Shown piece by piece: positions 57,036-64,000 of a stretch of DNA of 64,000 nucleotides (position 1 is its first letter; every line of letters begins with the position of its first letter). The notes below the pieces were generated by a model. The model saw only the letters and a list, made by a program, of their open reading frames with translations, did no database searches and was not told where the DNA came from. This DNA comes from Atrichornis clamosus (lineage: Eukaryota > Chordata > Aves > Passeriformes > Menuridae): the NCBI GenBank assembly GCA_013400975.1, contig WBMZ01011704.1:1-64000 (forward strand), written 5' to 3'. The position numbers and the translations under genes are program-made.

Positions 57036-60000
57036 GCACAGTCACTGAACAAGAAGTGATTCTATTGGTAAAGTTAACTTTATTGATCAGAGAACATTCA
57101 CATTGTCAAGGACCAGTGCCATCTCCAGCAAGTGTGGCAACTGATTTTAGAGACTAGTTTTACTGCAGACTATTAGACTGTGGTATCAGACTAACAGGAG
57201 ATGTCTCACAACTCAATAACAAATAGATGAAAGAGCTAGGAAATTCAGCCGTTGTATTTTGTTTGTCTCAATATCTTTTTTGAAGTGTAGCAGTTGCATC
57301 TGTGATTCAGTAGGTTTCAGCAAAATTAGTGTTCTCATATAGGACATTTCAAAGAGTGTAGGTGTGCTTGTTTTGCTCATGTTTATTTGTTAACTGAAAA
57401 TAAAAGTGCCAAGTTCTCAGCAATATTAAATTGGTGCCAGTGTCTGAGATATCCAGCTGTGCAATGTGCCCAGATCTGCACCCTACAGAATTTTTTTAAT
57501 GGGAATATATATTTCTTGACTCCTTTCATTCTTTCCTATTGATTAACTTGAAGATAAATTACTTTTCAGGTACAGTCTGTCAGTGCAGTGTGGTGAAAAT
57601 GAAGCTGGTGCAGCCAGCACTAGACACCACTGAAATAAAAAAGATAAATTAGTTAACAAACAGAAGTTTTTCTTTTTTTTTGGCGATATTCTAAAGCTGA
57701 GCTATATGAGAGATTTCAAACAAATTTGAATAAATATAAGGAATTTCTTTTTTAATTCCTAGCTTAACAGGAAAATAATCAGGAGACCTATCTATGTAAA
57801 AGAAATTTGAGTTAAAATATTTTTTTGTAGAGGAATGATTTTAGGCTATTTTTCTAACTCTAGATGAAAACTTATGAGTCATTGACTTTGTGCAGTCCTT
57901 AGCTACAAGCACAGCAACCACACATTTTGCATTTAGTTATTTTGTTTTGTTTCCTCATGAATCTTACAGATACCATAAGAAAGGAGAGGCCTTTGCTTTA
58001 AAGAACTCTCAATTCAAAAATCCCATGGGTGTTATAAAGGATGGAAAGTATAGACAGACATTCATTAATATAACTCCAATTCTGTGTTGTAAGTTTTCAA
58101 TATTTACAGAGAATATATCATATTATTTCCCCCAAACTAAGTTGTCTTATATGCTTAGTTCTTCTTTGTTCTGAGCTGAGTTGGATGCCGCCACTATCTT
58201 CTTGTGATATCATCCATTATCCATCATTGGAAGAGTTTCTCACTACTCTGGAGAGACCTTTTTTTCAAGTCATGAGATCTAAGCTGAACAGTCCCTATCT
58301 TTAACACTGTTTTGGTACTATATTAATAACCCCATTGCTCCTTCAGGTCATTTCCACTGATAAGAAGTTTCTGCTTCTAGTCTGTGGAAGGCATTCTTTT
58401 TTCATCTATCTCTCTCCAATTTCTTCACTGTCCTAGACCTATTTTACTGCACCACTGCTTCAGTCTGTTTTTCAAATCTGGAAGAAAGATGTCCAAAATA
58501 CCTTTCATCCTCTTTTCTTCAGAAGTATGTTTTAGGAGTGTTAAGGCATGATCATCAGGTTTTAATAATGAATACTGTATATTCTTGGCAGGCTGTTAAT
58601 ATCTTCCTTATTTTATTTTAGGGAACACATCGTCTTTAGTTCTCGCATGGATAAGGGAAGATATCAAGAACAAGGAATTTTTCATCTTGCTACCCTGTGT
58701 AAATGATAAAAGATGTTACTGTGATATGCCTATGGTATGTATTTCATTATGTCATTATGTGCAGACACTGGAGAAAAGGCCTGTACTGCTTGACCATACT
58801 CAACCTTATTTTCAAAGGCATTGCTGGAAAGAAAACTGTGCCACTTACTATATAAAGTAATGTGGAGAAGTTCCTTCCTTCTTCAGATGGATTCCACCTT
58901 GTTTTTCATTTAAATAATTGAAGCAGTCACACCTTCTCTCTCTGTTTAAAAACTTCCTTGCCTAGTGTTTCTGAAGAAGCAACCAACAGTTAAATACTTA
59001 CTAGGTAATTGTCATTGAGTACTGGAAGTTTTCCCAGCAAGAAGATTGTTAAATCCTGATTTTGATATATTAATGTATGGAACATCTCATTATGACTGTT
59101 GCACTAAAAAAAGCCCATTTCAGCCTGGGATTTTAGTATGTTTTATGTTTATTATTCCATGAATACCTGGTAACTAGCAAATATTAACAGAGAAGAGTGT
59201 ACCAGCAGCAAATGTAATCTGCAACACTGATATATCTTTAGTCCACAGAGATTAGCAGTCTCTTTGAGAAAACATCGAAGCAGTTTAACATAAATGAACT
59301 GCCAGAAGATCATGACACTGCTGCTGATGTCTGACACTCTATGTAATTTCTTGTTTGCCCATTCCTAACTGGCAATATTTGAACCCCTTTAGTGTCATGA
59401 AGTTCCAAGATTTCTTGATCTTGTGACCTTATTTTCATGTGGGTAATGCTCAACACCAATTCAGTGGATGAAGAGTTCCTATACTTTTATAAACCTTAGA
59501 CAACAGCATTTTTTGTTTGCTCAGGAAAATTCTACACCTTCAAGGAGAAGTCTACTGTCACAGAATAAAAAGGTTCTTCCTCCTGCCCATGACCTGCAGA
59601 CACATATCTCTTGAAACTCACCTTCCAAAGGGCCTAGAAACCTTGTATTATTTCCCTCTTTGTGATTCCTAGTTCACATGTAGAGATGTTTCAATATCCC
59701 TGATAGAACTATTTTTTATTGTGAAAGCCCATACTGCTCCAATGAAACTGAGATATTTTGTTGACACTATTAAAATAAATAAATAAAAGAAATTCAGGCA
59801 GCTGAAACAATTTCATCATTGTGGAACTGGGGTTCTAAAGAAATAGATCAAAAGGGAAATTTTGATAGACTATAACTTTCCTCTCACAGAAATCAAATTT
59901 TTTACTAAAGCTTCTCATCTGTGTAAACAGATCTATTGGAGTGTTTGAAAGCTCAACAAAATTAATAAAATTATTAATTCTTTTGTGTGTTGTCCTAGCT

Positions 60001-62249
60001 CCTAAGTAGTATTCTACATGTGAAGTAAAATTAATCATGTGCAGCAATTTTTGCCATTGAGATTTAAAATCTACCAACTCCTAATTTCACAGGAGACAGC
60101 TACAAGTAAGTGCAAGACAAATGTCTCTGTTATCTGAATGTCACGACATTTCCGAGTTGCTGTAGACATTGTGAATTCTTGTCACCATTTTATTCCTAAT
60201 GAAGCAGATTACTTGATTTCTGCCAATATAAAATACTATATTGCATAACAAAAGGGAACCATCTCTTAATTAGTTCATTTAATGGCTCATGCTATTGTTG
60301 CCGAGGAGCCCGATTCAATGGGATTAAGAAATAGCAATTGCTTTTAGCCTGCAATATGTTGTCCTGCTTTTTGGTAAGTGCACTAAATGTTGATTAACAA
60401 GGCTACAGTGTCTCAGCACATCTATCCAAAAGGCAACTCCACTGTTATAGGTATCCAAGAAGATATCAAACTGTCTATTTTTGACATATTTTCCCCTTAG
60501 CATAATTTCTCCCTTCATTTGATTTTTATTGATTTTTCAAATTTTATTATGTAATTTAAGTCATATGCCACAGAAGAACAAATTTTATGCCTAGAACAAC
60601 TGCACTGAGTTCCATAGCTTTCCAATGGAGACTTTAATGGTATTTGTTGAATCTATGAGATTTGTCTCCACTCTGACTTGTGTTACTTTTTTTTTTTACT
60701 ATAAGAAATATTCAAATTTGCTCAAAATATCAAAATAAGATATAATTTCTGAAATATACTAGCATCAGTATGACTCAGCCTTTAAAGATGAAGTGTTTTC
60801 TTTGAAGACATGCAAATATGTACATGAAAAATAAACCTTAAAGAAGTATAGATATTTAATTTTGAGAGTATAAGTTATGATTCAAATCAGCTACTAGATA
60901 AACTGTATTAACATAACTTTTAAACCTTTTCATAATACAAATGTTTAACAGTGGCATTTAAAGAAGCTCTTCAGATTTCTCCAAGTTGTCTTGGGAAGTG
61001 ACCTGTACATCAAAATAGTGAAGAGATTTTGATCTTATGAAGCCTGATGGATTAAGTCATAGTGTTTATGGTATGACCCAAAGTTATATGTCAAAGCAGT
61101 GAAAGACAGAGGAATATTTACATCTGTAAAAAAAAAAATAAATTCTGAGCTTTAATTAAATTTAATAATAAAATAATGTTTAAAATTAGAATATTTAAGA
61201 AACCTAAAATCTTAGAATTCTTTTAAATAAAATTATAGGCAGAGCTAAATTAGTGTAAAATGAAGAAGGCTAAAGTTTAAAAAATAGTACACTAAACACA
61301 TGAAAGGAGCTCCAAATGGTCTCAGGATTTATGTAAATCTATACAAAAATATATTAGGTATTTGAAAAATGTAAGGATGAATTCTATTTAATCCCTTTGT
61401 TGAGTGCTTTTCTTCCACAGCATTAGCTTTAGTGTCCTCACTTGACTTGATGTTGTTTTATGGTGGTATTCCATGCTGACTTCAGTAGATTTATTCTGTT
61501 TCATGCCATGGTAAATTAAATTGAAATCTTTCTCACTAAGCTTCTTCATTGCAAATAAGGCTACCAAAGAAGCAGTGCCCTTTTGCAAGTTATTTTAAGT
61601 GTTTATCTAGCATTTATTATGTATATCAGTAACTGTTTTCCAATCCGAGTGTCAATGTTTATTTGTAAAATAAATTAGATATATTGTGTACATTATTTTC
61701 TCATAAAATTATTAAACTGCTTGCATAGGATCAATATTGGCATACATATCATGTTGCAGCTTAGATTTTAACAAAGCATTTCTTCTTCATATTTTCCTAA
61801 AGGATCTTTCTGTACTAAGGAAATAACTAGTTTTATTAAGCATTTATTTGGTAGATAGAGAGGAAAAAGCCAAATTATTTGTTTGAGTCAGGTACTATTA
61901 TTTACATGTTTTTCTTTTCTGATTATGTTGTGTGCCATTGCCACTTTTGATATCAGATTCAACAGTAATAGTGAACTGTGTAAATATTTGCATCTTCCAG
62001 TAACAACCATAAATTGCATTCTAATTATACTCTGCATTTATAAGACTTGTGAAGAATGTTAATGCATGCAGCTTACATCAGTACTGTTTTAACAGAAACT
62101 TTTCACCACACAAATAAAGATTAGACAACAAAACCATAACATTCTGTTTGATTTGCACTGGAGGATTTATTTTGCTTAAAATTATGACAAAACTGAAATA
62201 AATAAGAAATACAGTTGGGAGTGCATAGAATGATTCTACAACAATAAGA
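57036..62249. other. AT-rich unique DNA, one CNE-like stretch
   Basis: No gene or clear repeat. The longest frame is 94 codons (57890-58174) with no recognised domain. 60160-60365 reads like a conserved non-coding element (see findings). 58230-58330 has a faint resemblance to CR1, which I did not accept. Confidence 0.5.
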
Positions 62250-62478
62250 AATAATTAGTATTAGGAGAAAATTCTTCACAGAAAGGGTGGCTAAATGTTG
62301 AGAAAAGATCCCCTGGGAAGTGGTAGAATCACTATCCCTGGAACTGTTCAAAATACGTGTGTATGTGGCACTCAGGAATATGGTTTAGTAATTAATATGG
62401 TGGTGGTAGATTAATAGTTGGACTCGATGATCTCAGAAGGTTTTTTCTAACCTTAATGATTGTATGATTTTATGAAAT
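62250..62478 (+). mobile_element. CR1 LINE, 3' tail
   Basis: It contains the terminal ORF2 block ('ggagaaaattcttcacagaa'), then 'ctggaactgttcaaaatac' and 'agttggactcgatgatctc', and ends 'aatgattgtatgattttatg'. 5'-truncated to about 230 bases. Confidence 0.92.
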
Positions 62479-64000
62479 GTACATCCAAAAGACCTTGCAA
62501 ATATCAAACATTGTCATAATTGGTATCACTTTGCTTGAAGACATAGCATGATTTATCAAATAATCTTCACTTGATATTTGTTTAGGCTAGAGATTGGCAG
62601 TTAATAATCATAAAAAACCTTAATGTCTGCTTTCATTTAAGAACACTAACATGAGTTGTTCCCTCTGATTATTTGATTGAAAATTAATCTTAAATTTTTA
62701 GTGAAATAAAGCCCACAGTATTCATAATAGAACAACTGAAACTATTTCAGCTGTTTTGTCTTTTCATTAGATTTTTGCTTGTTTAGTTGGTTGACTTTTT
62801 ACTGGATTTAGAGATTAAAATGGATCAATTTATTTTTTTCACTTTCTCTTTATAGTCTTTGTAACATGACCCTTTGAAACATGTAATACATAGTTGTAAA
62901 TAGCTTTCATGTAAGCCTCTTAGAAAGAGTGCTACAGTCATAATGGCCTGAATTCATATGAAAGTAATCCTTATTAAACTGGAAAGAAATCATGAAACCT
63001 TCATGTAAAATGATCTGAAATAGAAGGAATTAACAAGATTCCAGGGGTTTTTCCAGTTACCTTTTTGTCATGTTAATTTTTTAGTTTGTTTTCCATTGCA
63101 ACAAAATTTTGGACTTTGAGGTTTTAATAGTTACCAAAGGAGTACTTTGTTTTTTTCATAATGCACAAATGGTTAGGTATGTTTTGATTCCTCCCCAGCA
63201 AAGTATTCTGTGGCTTCTAGACATTTTTTTTTTTTTTGGAAGCATTGGTGTTTAAGCACACCTAGAGAAGCAAACGAAATAGACCAAGGTTCGAATATAA
63301 GGCATGTTAAAACTTGCATGGACTTTTCCCATTTTTCCTGTCCAGAAATGTCACAGATACAACGCCTACATACTTTCAATGGGATTTTCTGGTTTTACAT
63401 TTTTCTTGCTATCTGAACCTGCAACAGCTCATCTGGACTTACTGCATGTTTAATCTGACCAGAAATCTGATCTTTTGCTGCAGCATAACCCCAGCCAGCT
63501 GCCAAGCCCCATACAGTTGCTTGCTCACTCCCCCACCAGTGGGATTAGGGAGAGAATAGTAAAACATCCTAGATTTTATGTATGCTATATTGTAGAGTAT
63601 AGATAAAAATACCTTCATTACCTGTTCAGACCTGAAACACTGGCTGGATGAAATGCTTAGATATAGTGTGTAATTATGAACTATACATAATATAATATAG
63701 AAATAAAATCTAACTTTTTTTTCTCAAAAATAAGATTTCTATTTCAAGTGAAGACTTTTTGAACATAAATATTATTTAGTAGACTTCATTGCAATTCACT
63801 TCTAATGAATCACACTTTTAGGTCCTCAGTTGGTCTCCCTCATTTACCACTACCTTTCCATCAAGTCAGACCATATGATTTAACTCTTGATGAATCACAG
63901 GAATCACAGGACCCCTTTCTAAGTTTTTGCATGGCTGTGTACACTGCATCATTAAATAGTAGATTGAGTTAATTTTCCAAAATTGGGAATTGCTGCCTGC
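62479..64000. other. AT-rich unique DNA
   Basis: Nothing recognisable. Frames up to 81 codons at 63173-63559 overlap on both strands and look like chance. A T14 run lies near 63225-63238. Confidence 0.55.

Noticed and set aside
58230..58330. Faint CR1-like wording ('agctgaacagtccc')
   Set aside because: Only about 14 matching bases, and the neighbouring blocks do not follow CR1 order.
1..64000. CRISPR arrays, operons, tRNA or rRNA genes
   Set aside because: No regularly spaced identical repeats, no cloverleaf with A and B boxes that I could find, and no ribosomal RNA wording. The repeat content is that of a bird nuclear genome.

Overview
The window looks like AT-rich, gene-poor DNA from a bird. 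The evidence is the repeat content. At least sixteen segments can be read as CR1 retrotransposon, the dominant LINE of birds and other sauropsids. Avian-style endogenous retrovirus LTRs are also present, and I see no Alu, B1 or L1 sequence. A turtle or crocodilian cannot be excluded from sequence reading alone. I find no convincing protein-coding gene, tRNA, rRNA or CRISPR array. Almost every open frame over 100 codons lies inside a repeat, is antisense to one, or sits in GC-rich non-coding DNA.

Layout. 1-9.3 kb is AT-rich unique DNA with one CR1 tail (about 4765-4995). 9.3-10.2 kb is a CR1 endonuclease-to-linker fragment. 10.2-18.9 kb is mostly unique, with a 21-base C tract, a trinucleotide repeat and a faint old CR1. 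18.9-19.8 kb holds two CR1s with facing 3' tails. 21.5-22.7 kb and 24.3-26.2 kb hold longer CR1 copies that include reverse transcriptase. 28.4-32 kb holds three more CR1s, one of them internally deleted. Near 35.3 kb is a short MIR/CORE-SINE-like relic. 36.45-37.3 kb is the 3' end of a minus-strand retrovirus: a 265 bp LTR, a polypurine tract and some internal sequence. 38.8-41.9 kb differs in composition and contains a short signal-peptide-like frame and a CpG-rich island. 43-50 kb has a long pyrimidine tract and three CR1s.

The most structured region is 51.4-57 kb. A CR1 copy (51385-52314, resuming at 54536-55130) is split by a minus-strand LTR of about 2.2 kb (52315-54535). The LTR has TG/CA ends and a perfect 5 bp target duplication, CAACC. 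A second CR1 (55131-56082) abuts the first one's tail, and a third fragment follows. 57-64 kb is mostly unique, with one CR1 tail.

How it works together: there is no operon or pathway here. The window records successive retrotransposon insertions into a probable intergenic or intronic desert. No CR1 copy could be active. Each is 5'-truncated and carries frameshifts, nonsense codons or deletions, and the catalytic aspartate motif is mutated or missing in most. The points most worth checking are the long solo LTR, the isolated CpG island, the MIR-like relic, the signal-peptide micro-frame and two stretches that read like conserved non-coding elements.
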